NCBI GenBank assembly: GCA_030429735.1
Contig: JAUIET010000007.1
Location: forward strand, 62,001 to 126,000
Length of the DNA stretch: 64,000 nucleotides
Origin: Gammaproteobacteria bacterium
GTDB lineage: Bacteria > Pseudomonadota > Gammaproteobacteria > Pseudomonadales > JAUIET01
Reading direction: 5' to 3'
The notes beneath the pieces were generated by a model. That model searched no databases. It was not told the origin of the DNA and saw only the letters and a program-made list of their open reading frames with translations. Numbering within the stretch: position 1 is the stretch's first letter; every line of letters begins with the position of its first letter. Shown here piece by piece: positions 45,257 to 53,406 of the stretch. A program made the translations under genes and the position numbers.

Positions 45257-46414
45257 ATGACAGCTCAGCTTTATCTCCCCAATATCAGTCGAGTCGGCGG
45301 TGGTTGTCGCAAACAACTGCCGCAGGTATTGAGTGAACTTGGGGTCAGTAAACCACTGCTGGTAAGCGACCCGTTCATACAGCAAATCGGTGTGCTGGAT
45401 GAAATTGATGACTTGCTCAAAACAGCGGGCATCGACAGTGGTCGCTTCAGTGATTGCGTGCCAGACCCTACAACAGAATCTGTGACAGCCTGTGTCAGCG
45501 CCTGGCAACAGCAGGACTACGATTGTGTGATTGGCGTGGGTGGTGGCAGCTCAATGGACACGGCCAAGGCCGCTGCGGTGCTTGCCCGCCATGGTGGCCG
45601 CATGCGCGACTATAAGGTGCCGAACGCGGTGCCGAAAGGCTTTCCGATTATCGCGGTGCCGACTACAGCCGGTACTGGCTCAGAAGCCACTCGCGCCACG
45701 GTTGTGACGGATACCGAGACCCAGGAAAAAATGCTGTGCATGGGCGTGGGCTTTTTGCCCAGCGCGGCTATTGTTGATTACGAGCTTACGCTTAAAAAGC
45801 CATATCGCCTGACGGCCGACACCGGCATTGATACCCTGTGCCATGCACTGGAAGCCTATGTCAGTCGCAAAGCCAATCGATTCACCGATCCGATTGCGCT
45901 GGCTGCAATGGACAATGTCTGTCGATTTCTGCCCACAGCCTGTGAGCAAGCTGACAATCATCAGGCTCGCGAAGCGATGATGCTCGCGGCGTATCAGGGT
46001 GGAATCGCATTCTCCAATGCATCTGTCACGCTGATACACGGTATGAGTCGCCCGATTGGTGCGTTTTATCACGTGCCGCATGGCTTGAGCAATGCAATGC
46101 TGTTGCCAGAAGTGACCCGGTTTTCCATTCCCGGTGCGCCACAGCGCTACGCACAATGTGCACGAGTGATGGGCATGGCAAGCGCTGCCGACAATGACGA
46201 GCAGGCAAATCAAAAACTCGTGGACGGCCTGTTCCAGCTTTGTGAGTCGTTGCAGGTGCCGTCGCCACGCACCTACGGTATTGATGAGCAGGCATACTCG
46301 AGCGCCATTGACACCATGTCGGAACAAGCGCTGGCCTCAGGCTCACCGGCCAACAACCCGCGCATTCCCACTCAGCAGGAGATCGCGGAACTGTATCGCG
46401 CTGTTTGGTATTAA
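45257..46414 (+). CDS. Iron-containing alcohol dehydrogenase (group III)
   Basis: NAD(P)-dependent alcohol dehydrogenase (385 aa, cytosolic). The nucleotide-binding segment is IGVGGGSSMDTAKAAAVLA, with PTTAGTGSEATRATVVTD. Metal ligands are Asp and His in DTGIDTLCHALEAYVS and two His in LIHGMSRPIGAFYHVPHG. The AAGG upstream of the ATG supports the start. It converts primary alcohols and aldehydes; the exact substrate is not given by the sequence. Confidence 0.93.
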   Translation: MTAQLYLPNISRVGGGCRKQLPQVLSELGVSKPLLVSDPFIQQIGVLDEIDDLLKTAGIDSGRFSDCVPDPTTESVTACVSAWQQQDYDCVIGVGGGSSMDTAKAAAVLARHGGRMRDYKVPNAVPKGFPIIAVPTTAGTGSEATRATVVTDTETQEKMLCMGVGFLPSAAIVDYELTLKKPYRLTADTGIDTLCHALEAYVSRKANRFTDPIALAAMDNVCRFLPTACEQADNHQAREAMMLAAYQGGIAFSNASVTLIHGMSRPIGAFYHVPHGLSNAMLLPEVTRFSIPGAPQRYAQCARVMGMASAADNDEQANQKLVDGLFQLCESLQVPSPRTYGIDEQAYSSAIDTMSEQALASGSPANNPRIPTQQEIAELYRAVWY

Positions 46415-46494
46415 TCCGTCTTTACGTGCGCGCTGCACAAGGGTAAAACAGCATCCTAAACAATGTTTTAGCGTGCAAACCTAATGGAGGCGAT

Positions 46495-47103
46495 ATGAAG
46501 CGTGCAGGAACCGGGTTGTTAGCTGCAGTGGCGCTGTTGGCTGGCCTGCTCAGCGTCACAGCAACAGCAGAAGAAACAGACGTCAAAGTTCAGAACGTGT
46601 TGAGCATTTTTCAAAGTTCGGAAGTGACTCAACCCTATTTCGAACATGCCTATGGGTTTGCCGTGTTCCCCGCTGTTGGTAAAGCTGGCTTTATAGTGGG
46701 TGGTGCCTATGGCACGGGTAAAGTATTTCGCCAGGGTGAATTGGCCGGGCTGTCATCATTGGCGCAGTTGTCGGTTGGCTTCCAGGCCGGTGTGCAGGCA
46801 TACAGCGAAATCATTTTCTTCCAGGACGAGCGAGCGTATCGAGAATTTATCAGTGGCACCTTTGAGTTTGATGCCACGGCATCAGCTGTCGCTGTGACTG
46901 CAGGTGCTCAGGCGCAAACAGGGACTATGGGTGCGTCAGCGGGTTACAGCGCCGGACCAAAAACCTCCAGGCAGCGCCTTGGGGCCTACTACAAGGGCCT
47001 TGCTGTGTTCACTCACGCGAAAGGTGGTTTGATGCTGGAAGCAAGTGTTGCGGGTCAGAAGTTTAATTTTAAACCGCAGCAGTTTCGTGCCGCGGCGCGT
47101 TGA
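46495..47103 (+). CDS. SYLF/YSC84-like lipid-binding protein, secreted
   Basis: A 202 aa protein with a signal peptide (about residues 1-25, ending ATAEE). The SYLF domain contains YFEHAYGFAVFPAVGKAGFI, then VGGAYGTGKVF, GFQAGVQAYSEIIFFQDE and FTHAKGGLMLEASVAGQKF. Family members bind phosphoinositides in eukaryotes; the bacterial role is unclear. GGAGG 5 nt before the ATG. Its stop is one base from that of the YpfJ-type gene on the opposite strand. Confidence 0.92.
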   Translation: MKRAGTGLLAAVALLAGLLSVTATAEETDVKVQNVLSIFQSSEVTQPYFEHAYGFAVFPAVGKAGFIVGGAYGTGKVFRQGELAGLSSLAQLSVGFQAGVQAYSEIIFFQDERAYREFISGTFEFDATASAVAVTAGAQAQTGTMGASAGYSAGPKTSRQRLGAYYKGLAVFTHAKGGLMLEASVAGQKFNFKPQQFRAAAR

Positions 47104-47104
47104 G

Positions 47105-47977
47105 CTAGAGTTGTCTCGTGCTAAACGTGTCACAGCTATCCGCGGTACCTGCTTCCAGTCCGCGTTTAAACCAGCGCACGCGTTGTTCTGAAGAGCCGTG
47201 CGTGAACGATTCCGGAGTAATATAACCTCGAGTCTGCTTCTGAATGCGGTCATCGCCGATAGCGGTTGCTGCATTCAGGCCTTCCTCAATATCACCGCTT
47301 TCCAGAATGTTTCTCGCTTTGTGGGCATTGTGTGCCCATACACCCGCGAGGCAATCGGCCTGTAATTCCTGTCGTACCGATAAGGCATTACCCTGCTCTT
47401 CGCTGACTCGCTGACGCTGCGTCATTACCTGTTTGGAGATACCAAGCAGGGTCTGGATGTGATGACCCACCTCATGCGCTATGACGTATGCTTGTGCGAA
47501 ATCGCCGGGCGCACCGAAGCGGTTTTTCAGATCGTCGAAGAAACTAAGGTCAATATAGACTTTCTGGTCACCAGGGCAATAAAACGGACCCATCGCGGCT
47601 TGCGCAAAACCGCAAGCCGACTTGACTGAGCCACTGAACAGTACCAGGGTAGGCTCTTTATAATTACGATTGAACTCCCGCGGAAATAACTGATTCCAGG
47701 TGTCTTCGGTGTCGCCAAGCACCACTGACGTAAACGCCGCCGCCTGCTCCTGGCCTGCAGGAATTGGCTGCGACTGGGTTTGTACCTGGGCTCCACCGGT
47801 ATTGTTCAGAATCTCGGCGCCTTGCATAACCACGCGCGGGTCTACACCAAAGTACATCGCGATCAAGGCCAGCACAATTACGCCGATACCACCGCCCCCT
47901 ACTTTGCCGCGTCTCGACAGACCTGTACCACGGCGGTCTTCTACGTTTTGGCTGCGTCGTCCACTTTTCCAGCGCAT
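47105..47977 (-). CDS. Neutral zinc metallopeptidase, YpfJ family
   Basis: A 290 aa membrane-anchored protein. After a basic Gly-rich N-terminus a single transmembrane helix follows (GGGGIGVIVLALIAMYFGV). The zinc motif is AYVIAHEVGHHIQTLLG, with a third ligand likely in QELQADCLAGVWAHNA. Conserved PFYCPGDQKVYIDLSFF precedes it. Start decided by GGAG 6 nt before ATG 47977. Cys residues outside the membrane suggest a disulfide. The physiological role is unknown. Confidence 0.92.
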   Translation of the reverse strand: MRWKSGRRSQNVEDRRGTGLSRRGKVGGGGIGVIVLALIAMYFGVDPRVVMQGAEILNNTGGAQVQTQSQPIPAGQEQAAAFTSVVLGDTEDTWNQLFPREFNRNYKEPTLVLFSGSVKSACGFAQAAMGPFYCPGDQKVYIDLSFFDDLKNRFGAPGDFAQAYVIAHEVGHHIQTLLGISKQVMTQRQRVSEEQGNALSVRQELQADCLAGVWAHNAHKARNILESGDIEEGLNAATAIGDDRIQKQTRGYITPESFTHGSSEQRVRWFKRGLEAGTADSCDTFSTRQL

Positions 47978-48179
47978 GCTGCACTCCAATCTCTATAGTT
48001 CACGGTTCATTGTGCCGGTCACAGCATGCCAGGTCAAAACAGGGCGTCACCTGCTTTACGCTTTTTTTCATTGGCTTTGAGCGGCTGGAGCGCTTGCAGA
48101 ACGGGCGCAAAAACGGCATTATGCTCGTCGCAAGAAATGGCATTTAGTATGCCAATACATTTCTCAAGGAGGCCAGGTA

Positions 48180-49349
48180 ATGACCGAACTAGCAAGCTTT
48201 CAAGCCGAGACCCGTCAGTGGTTAGAAGAAAACTGTCCGGAGTCTATGCGCCAGCCCTTTAATTCCGAATCCGAGTGGTGCTGGGGTGGTCGAAAATTCG
48301 AGTTTATCTCCGAAGATCAGCGCATCTGGATGCAAAGAATGGGTGAAAAGGGCTGGACCGTGCCCACTTGGCCGCGTGAATACGGTGGCGGCGGATTAAG
48401 CAAAGATGAAGCGAAAATACTGGCCAAGGAAATGCGGGCTCTAGGATGCCGCAAGCCCCTGGAAAGCTTTGGCATTTCAATGCTTGGGCCGGCGCTGATG
48501 AAATTTGGCAATGAAGAGCAAAAGCGTGAACATCTGCCCAAAATTGCCCGCGGCGAGATCCGCTGGTGTCAGGGCTATAGTGAGCCCAACGCCGGGTCGG
48601 ACCTGGCCAGTTTGGCCACCAAAGCCGAAGATCAGGGTGACCATTATCTGGTGAATGGTTCCAAGATCTGGACCTCATACGCCGACCAGGCCGACTGGAT
48701 TTTTTGCCTGGTGCGCACTGATAGCAGCGCCAAGCACGACGGCATTAGCTTTCTGTTGTTTGACATGGAGTCGAAAGGAGTGAGCACTTCACCTATTCGT
48801 CTAATCAGCGGTAGCTCACCGTTTTGTGAAACCTATTTTGAAAACGTGAAGGTGCCCAAAGAGAACCTGATGGGTGAGTTGAACAAAGGCTGGACTATCG
48901 CCAAGTACCTGCTTACCCACGAGCGCGAAATGATCAGCTCTATCGGTGAATCATTTGCAACTGTGTCACCCAGCAAGTCCGCCCTGAAAACCATTGGTAC
49001 AGACAGCGAAGGCCGCCTTGCCAACAGCGCGTTACGCCGGGATTGTGCGCAGATGGAAATAGATGGCATGGCATTTTTCTTAAGCCTCGAGCGTGGCAAG
49101 GACGAAGCCAAGGCCGGCCAGGGCATGGGTGCTGTGTCAAGTATGTTCAAGTATTACGGCACAGAGCTGAATAAGCGGCGTATGGAATTACAGCTGGCGA
49201 TTGATGGCGCAGATTCAATGGTGTGGCAGGACGATCCAAAAGTACCCGCACTGTGGCTGCGCAGCAAAGCCAATTCGATAGAAGGAGGCACCTCAGAAGT
49301 GCAGCTGAACATAATTTCCAAACGCGTATTGGGTCTGCCTGACAAGTAG
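48180..49349 (+). CDS. Acyl-CoA dehydrogenase, catalytic-type subunit
   Basis: FAD enzyme of beta-oxidation (389 aa). N-terminal helical domain with WPREYGGGGLSKDEA, FAD/substrate strand CQGYSEPNAGSDLASL and KIWTSYADQADWI, and C-terminal NSIEGGTSEVQLNIISKRVL. A Glu in the FKYYGTELNKRR helix is in the region of the catalytic base of sterol-type ACADs. Together with the next gene it resembles the alpha2beta2 heteromeric dehydrogenases known for steroid side chains. A good ribosome site (GGAGG) precedes the ATG. It is first of a four-gene block with 8-51 nt or similar gaps. Confidence 0.93.
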   Translation: MTELASFQAETRQWLEENCPESMRQPFNSESEWCWGGRKFEFISEDQRIWMQRMGEKGWTVPTWPREYGGGGLSKDEAKILAKEMRALGCRKPLESFGISMLGPALMKFGNEEQKREHLPKIARGEIRWCQGYSEPNAGSDLASLATKAEDQGDHYLVNGSKIWTSYADQADWIFCLVRTDSSAKHDGISFLLFDMESKGVSTSPIRLISGSSPFCETYFENVKVPKENLMGELNKGWTIAKYLLTHEREMISSIGESFATVSPSKSALKTIGTDSEGRLANSALRRDCAQMEIDGMAFFLSLERGKDEAKAGQGMGAVSSMFKYYGTELNKRRMELQLAIDGADSMVWQDDPKVPALWLRSKANSIEGGTSEVQLNIISKRVLGLPDK

Positions 49350-49400
49350 TCATTGCAGACTTGAAACAGGCTTAACAGGAATAAACACCGGAGTAAGAAC

Positions 49401-50522
49401 GTGGCACTGATACTGAATGAAGAACAGCAAATGCTGAAAGAAGCCGCCAGTGGTTTTTTGCAGGACAAAGCGCCCGTAGCACAATTACGGGAATTGCGTG
49501 ACAGAGCAGACGAGCGCGGCTACAAAGAAAACGTCTGGAAAGAAATGGTTGATATGGGTTGGGCTGGTATTGCCATTCCTGAACAGTATGGCGGCGTCGG
49601 TTACGGCTACATGGGTTTGGGCATTGTACTGGAAGAGGTGGGCAAACACTTAAGCGCATCACCATTGAATGCCAGTATTTTAGCGGCAGCCAGTGTCATC
49701 ATGAAAGCAGCGAACGAAGCGCAGAAAGCAGAATTGCTGCCGTCGTTGGCCAGCGGTGAACTCAATATCAGTTTGGCGCTGGAAGAAAACGGTCAGCACA
49801 AGACATCCAACTTCGAAACAACGGCGACGCCCAGTGCTGGCGGGTATGTGTTGAACGGCGAAAAGCGATTTGTTGGCGACGCCGCGTCGGCTGACAAGTT
49901 GATAGTGGCAGCCAACACCGATAAGGGCACACAGTTGTTTTTAGTGGATGCAACGCGCAAAGGCGTGGCTACTGAGTCGGTGACCATGATCGACAGTCGT
50001 AACAGCGCGCGAATAACGTTCAAAGACGTTGAGTTGTCAGCTGCAGATCGTCTTGGCAACGATCAAGATACAAGCTCTTCCCTGTCAGAGGCCATTGATA
50101 TCATTAACGTCGGAATCAGTGCAGAGCTATTGGGCATTTCACTTAGGGTGTTTGAAATGACGGTAGACTATTTAAAAGAACGCAAACAATTCGATGTGGT
50201 GATTGGAACGTTTCAGGGCTTACAGCATCGCGCGGCACACCTGTTCTGTGAGATTGAGCTTGGCAAATCGATGGTCATAAAAGCGTTGCAGGCAATAGAC
50301 GCTGGCGAGCCTGGGATCAGTCTGCTTGCCAGCGCCACCAAGGCGAAGATGTGTGAGGTTGCTCAGTTGGCGACAAATGAGGGCATACAAATGCACGGCG
50401 GCATAGGTATGACCGATGAATACGACATAGGGTTTTACATCAAACGAGCGCGGGCTTTGGAGCACAGCTTTGGTGACAGAAACTACCATCTCGACCGATT
50501 TGCCTCGCTCAGCGCTTATTAG
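49401..50522 (+). CDS. Acyl-CoA dehydrogenase, partner-type subunit
   Basis: A 373 aa ACAD homologue. N-terminal WAGIAIPEQYGGVGYGYMG, middle NGEKRFVGDAASADKLIV, and C-terminal IQMHGGIGMTDEYDIGFYIK then RALEHSFGDRNYHLDRF. The substrate/FAD strand usually reading TEP-x-A-GS is altered (LEENGQHKTSNFETTA). This, with the missing catalytic Glu pattern, suggests a non-catalytic partner subunit. GTG start with GGAG 8 nt upstream. Confidence 0.9.
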   Translation: MALILNEEQQMLKEAASGFLQDKAPVAQLRELRDRADERGYKENVWKEMVDMGWAGIAIPEQYGGVGYGYMGLGIVLEEVGKHLSASPLNASILAAASVIMKAANEAQKAELLPSLASGELNISLALEENGQHKTSNFETTATPSAGGYVLNGEKRFVGDAASADKLIVAANTDKGTQLFLVDATRKGVATESVTMIDSRNSARITFKDVELSAADRLGNDQDTSSSLSEAIDIINVGISAELLGISLRVFEMTVDYLKERKQFDVVIGTFQGLQHRAAHLFCEIELGKSMVIKALQAIDAGEPGISLLASATKAKMCEVAQLATNEGIQMHGGIGMTDEYDIGFYIKRARALEHSFGDRNYHLDRFASLSAY

Positions 50523-50587
50523 TTAGCCGGATGGGATTGCGCGCGTATAATACGCGTCCTTTGCAAGATACAAAGAGAGAAAACAGT

Positions 50588-51805
50588 ATGGAATTGGGTG
50601 TTAGTGATCGAGTAAAACCGCTTCTGGAACAGGTTAAGGCGTTTATGGCGGAGCATTTAGCGCCGGTTGAGCCAGAGTTTCACAAGGAAACAGCCGTTGG
50701 CGACAGGTGGTCGCACACAGCCAGACAAACAGAAATTCTTGAGTCGCTGAAAGCGAAAGCACGTGAACAGGGATTGTGGAATTTTTTCCTGACCGGTGAA
50801 GGCGAGTATGGTTCGGGATTGAATACGGTAGAGTACGCCTATCTCGCCGAAGAAATGGGTAAGAGTCGATTGGGGCCGGAGGTGTTCAATTGTGCTGCCC
50901 CGGACACCGGCAATATGGAAGTGTTGGAAAAGTACGGCAGCGCCGAACAGCAGAAGCAATGGCTGGAACCATTGCTTGCAGGCGAAATTCGCTCCGCGTT
51001 TGCGATGACTGAGCCAGACGTTGCCTCGTCAGATGCCACCAATATTTGCACGGAAGCTAAACTCGATGGTGACGAATGGGTGATCAACGGCGAAAAATTC
51101 TATATCTCCGGCGCCGGTGACCCGCGCTGCAAGATCATGATCACTATGGTCAAGACCGACCCGGATGCGCCCAAGCATGCACAGCAGTCACAGATACTGG
51201 TGCCAATTGATGCCCCGGGGGTGGAGATAGTTCGCCCAATGCATGTGTACAGCATGGATGATGCGCCACACGGTCACATGCATATTCGATTTAATAACGT
51301 GCGTGTCCCCAAGGAGAACATTATTTTAGGGCCTGGCCGCGGATTCGAAATTTCACAAGGCAGGCTAGGCCCCGGCAGAATTCATCATTGCATGCGAGCA
51401 CTTGGTTCGGCGGAACTGGCATTGCAGATGATGTGCGAGCGATCGCTGTCTCGAGAAGCATTCGGCAAGCCGCTGGCCAACCTGGGTGGCAACGTCGATA
51501 TCATTGCCAATGCCCGTATGGAAATAGATATGGCGCGTCTACTAACGCTTAAGACGGCCTGGCTGATGGATAATGGTGATCCCAAAGTGGCCCGTACCAG
51601 TATCTCTGCCATTAAAGTGGTGGTGCCTAATGTGGCGTTGAAAGTGATCGACGAAGCGGTACAGATGTACGGTGCGAGTGGCGTATCTCAAGATACCCCC
51701 CTGCCAGAAATGTGGATGAGCACGCGTACATTGCGCATTGCGGATGGACCTGACGCTGTGCACCGGCGGCAGGTAGCGCGTGCCGAATTGAAACAATACA
51801 TGTAA
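50588..51805 (+). CDS. Acyl-CoA dehydrogenase, ACAD10/11-like
   Basis: A 405 aa ACAD. The FAD/substrate strand is FAMTEPDVASSDATNI, followed by VINGEKFYISGAGDPRCKI. Near the C-terminus QMYGASGVSQDTPLPEMWM and RTLRIADGPDAVHRRQVAR are typical of the ACAD11 group, which accepts long-chain and 4-hydroxy acyl-CoAs. A frame from 50531 is rejected because the conserved N-terminus starts at ATG 50588 after AAGAGAG. The SDR gene follows 14 nt downstream. Confidence 0.92.
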   Translation: MELGVSDRVKPLLEQVKAFMAEHLAPVEPEFHKETAVGDRWSHTARQTEILESLKAKAREQGLWNFFLTGEGEYGSGLNTVEYAYLAEEMGKSRLGPEVFNCAAPDTGNMEVLEKYGSAEQQKQWLEPLLAGEIRSAFAMTEPDVASSDATNICTEAKLDGDEWVINGEKFYISGAGDPRCKIMITMVKTDPDAPKHAQQSQILVPIDAPGVEIVRPMHVYSMDDAPHGHMHIRFNNVRVPKENIILGPGRGFEISQGRLGPGRIHHCMRALGSAELALQMMCERSLSREAFGKPLANLGGNVDIIANARMEIDMARLLTLKTAWLMDNGDPKVARTSISAIKVVVPNVALKVIDEAVQMYGASGVSQDTPLPEMWMSTRTLRIADGPDAVHRRQVARAELKQYM

Positions 51806-51819
51806 TGTGAGGTGTGAAG

Positions 51820-52725
51820 ATGAGTATACGATTTGACGGCCGTGTGGCGATTGTAACCGGTGCCGGAAATGGCCTTGGCCGTTGTCATGCGCTTGAGCTC
51901 GCGCGGCGTGGTGCAAAGGTAGTCGTCAATGATCTTGGTGGCAGCAAATCCGGTGAAGGTGCGAGCGATGCCGCCGCAGCTGTTGTTGAGGAAATCAAGT
52001 CAGAAGGCGGCGACGCCATGGCCAATGGCAGTAGCGTTACCGATTTCGAAGCTGTGCAATCCATGGTACAAGAAGCCAAGGCCAAATGGGGCAGCGTGGA
52101 TATATTGGTGAACAACGCAGGAATACTGCGCGACAAGTCCTTTGCAAAAGTCGGTCTTGATGATTTCAGACTGGTGCTTGATGTGCATTTGATGGGCTCA
52201 GTAAACTGCACCAAAGCCGTGTGGGAGATTATGCGCGAGCAGCAATACGGCCGTATCGTAATGACCACATCCAGCAGTGGTATGTATGGCAACTTCGGGC
52301 AAACTAACTACGGCGCGGCAAAAGCCGGTGTTGTCGGCTTGATGAATACCCTGGTATTGGAGGGTGCGAAATACAATATCAAAGTCAACGCATTGTCGCC
52401 GTGTGCGCACACCCGTATGACGGAAGGCTTGATGCCGGAAGAAGCACTGGCGCTCTTGAAACCGGAAACCGTGACCCCCGGATTGATTTGCCTGGTCGCA
52501 GAAGACGCACCGAACCGCACAATTCTGTGCGCTGGTGCCGGTTCATTTGCACGCACGGTAATCTACGAAACAGAAGGCGTTAGCATTGCTCATGATGAGC
52601 TCAGCGCCGAAGCCGTGATGAAAAATATGTCGGCTATTATGGACCCTGCCGGTCAAAAAGAACTCACCAATGGTGGCGAGCAAACCATGAAGCTGGTGGG
52701 CAAGGCCGCAGAGAAACTGGGCTAG
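51820..52725 (+). CDS. Short-chain dehydrogenase, multifunctional-enzyme type (3-hydroxyacyl-CoA dehydrogenase-like)
   Basis: A 301 aa SDR like the N-terminal domain of peroxisomal multifunctional enzyme 2 (17beta-HSD4), which oxidises 3-hydroxyacyl-CoA. Cofactor loop VTGAGNGLGRCHALELARRG, NNAGILRDKSF, catalytic Ser-Tyr-Lys in TTSSSGMYGNFGQTNYGAAK, and a C-terminal extension typical of the group. GAGG 7 nt before ATG 51820 decides the start. Position after three ACADs makes a beta-oxidation role likely. Confidence 0.92.
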   Translation: MSIRFDGRVAIVTGAGNGLGRCHALELARRGAKVVVNDLGGSKSGEGASDAAAAVVEEIKSEGGDAMANGSSVTDFEAVQSMVQEAKAKWGSVDILVNNAGILRDKSFAKVGLDDFRLVLDVHLMGSVNCTKAVWEIMREQQYGRIVMTTSSSGMYGNFGQTNYGAAKAGVVGLMNTLVLEGAKYNIKVNALSPCAHTRMTEGLMPEEALALLKPETVTPGLICLVAEDAPNRTILCAGAGSFARTVIYETEGVSIAHDELSAEAVMKNMSAIMDPAGQKELTNGGEQTMKLVGKAAEKLG

Positions 52726-52777
52726 TTGGTCTTCCTGTGATACGGTAGCCGCTCGAATTTGATTGCGGGAGGCTATC

Positions 52778-53368
52778 GTGGAGTTTCTTATATTTCTGGC
52801 TGTATTGGCAGGTTTGGTGTTTTATGTCATTGGCATATACAACAAACTGGTCACTCTCAAAAATCGCTTTGAAAATGGCTTTGCGCAGATTGAAGTGCAA
52901 CTCAAGCGGCGCTATGACCTGATTCCCAACCTTATTGAAACTGCCAAGGGTTATATGGCCCATGAGCGCGAAACGCTGGAAGCAGTCACCAATGCCCGTA
53001 ACCAGGCCATGGCTGGTTTGCAAGCGGCTGCACAGTCTCCGGGGGATCCGGCCTTGATAGAGAAGCTTGGTAGCGCCGAAGGCGCGCTGAGCGGTGCATT
53101 GGGTCGATTGAATGTCGTGATGGAAGCGTACCCTGACCTGAAGGCCAACGAAAACATGATGCAATTGTCTGAAGAGCTGACTTCCACGGAAAACAAAGTA
53201 GCATTCTCACGGCAGGCCTATAACGACGCGGTCATGGAATACAATACGTACAAGCAAACCTTCCCACCCAATATTGTGGCCAACAATTTTGGCCATCAGA
53301 AAGATGCCAGCCTGCTCGAGTTCGAAGACAGTGCGGCCATCCAGGAGGCCCCAAAAGTTTCTTTTTAG
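52778..53368 (+). CDS. lemA: LemA family protein
   Basis: A 196 aa membrane protein with a single N-terminal helix (FLIFLAVLAGLVFYVIGIYN) and a long helical body with QIEVQLKRRYDLIPNLIETA, then ENKVAFSRQAYNDAVMEYN, both LemA hallmarks. GTG 52778 follows GGGAGG by 6 nt; the longer frame from 52763 is rejected. The gene is paired, 38 nt apart, with an M48 metalloprotease, a common arrangement that implies joint envelope function. Confidence 0.94.
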   Translation: MEFLIFLAVLAGLVFYVIGIYNKLVTLKNRFENGFAQIEVQLKRRYDLIPNLIETAKGYMAHERETLEAVTNARNQAMAGLQAAAQSPGDPALIEKLGSAEGALSGALGRLNVVMEAYPDLKANENMMQLSEELTSTENKVAFSRQAYNDAVMEYNTYKQTFPPNIVANNFGHQKDASLLEFEDSAAIQEAPKVSF

Positions 53369-53406
53369 TGCGTGTAAACGTCGGTTAAACGGTTGTTGCA
53401 AAGCCT

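Noticed and set aside
45680-46327. A 215-codon open frame opposite the iron alcohol dehydrogenase
   Set aside because: All ADH motifs lie on the plus strand; the minus translation is His/Cys-rich noise.
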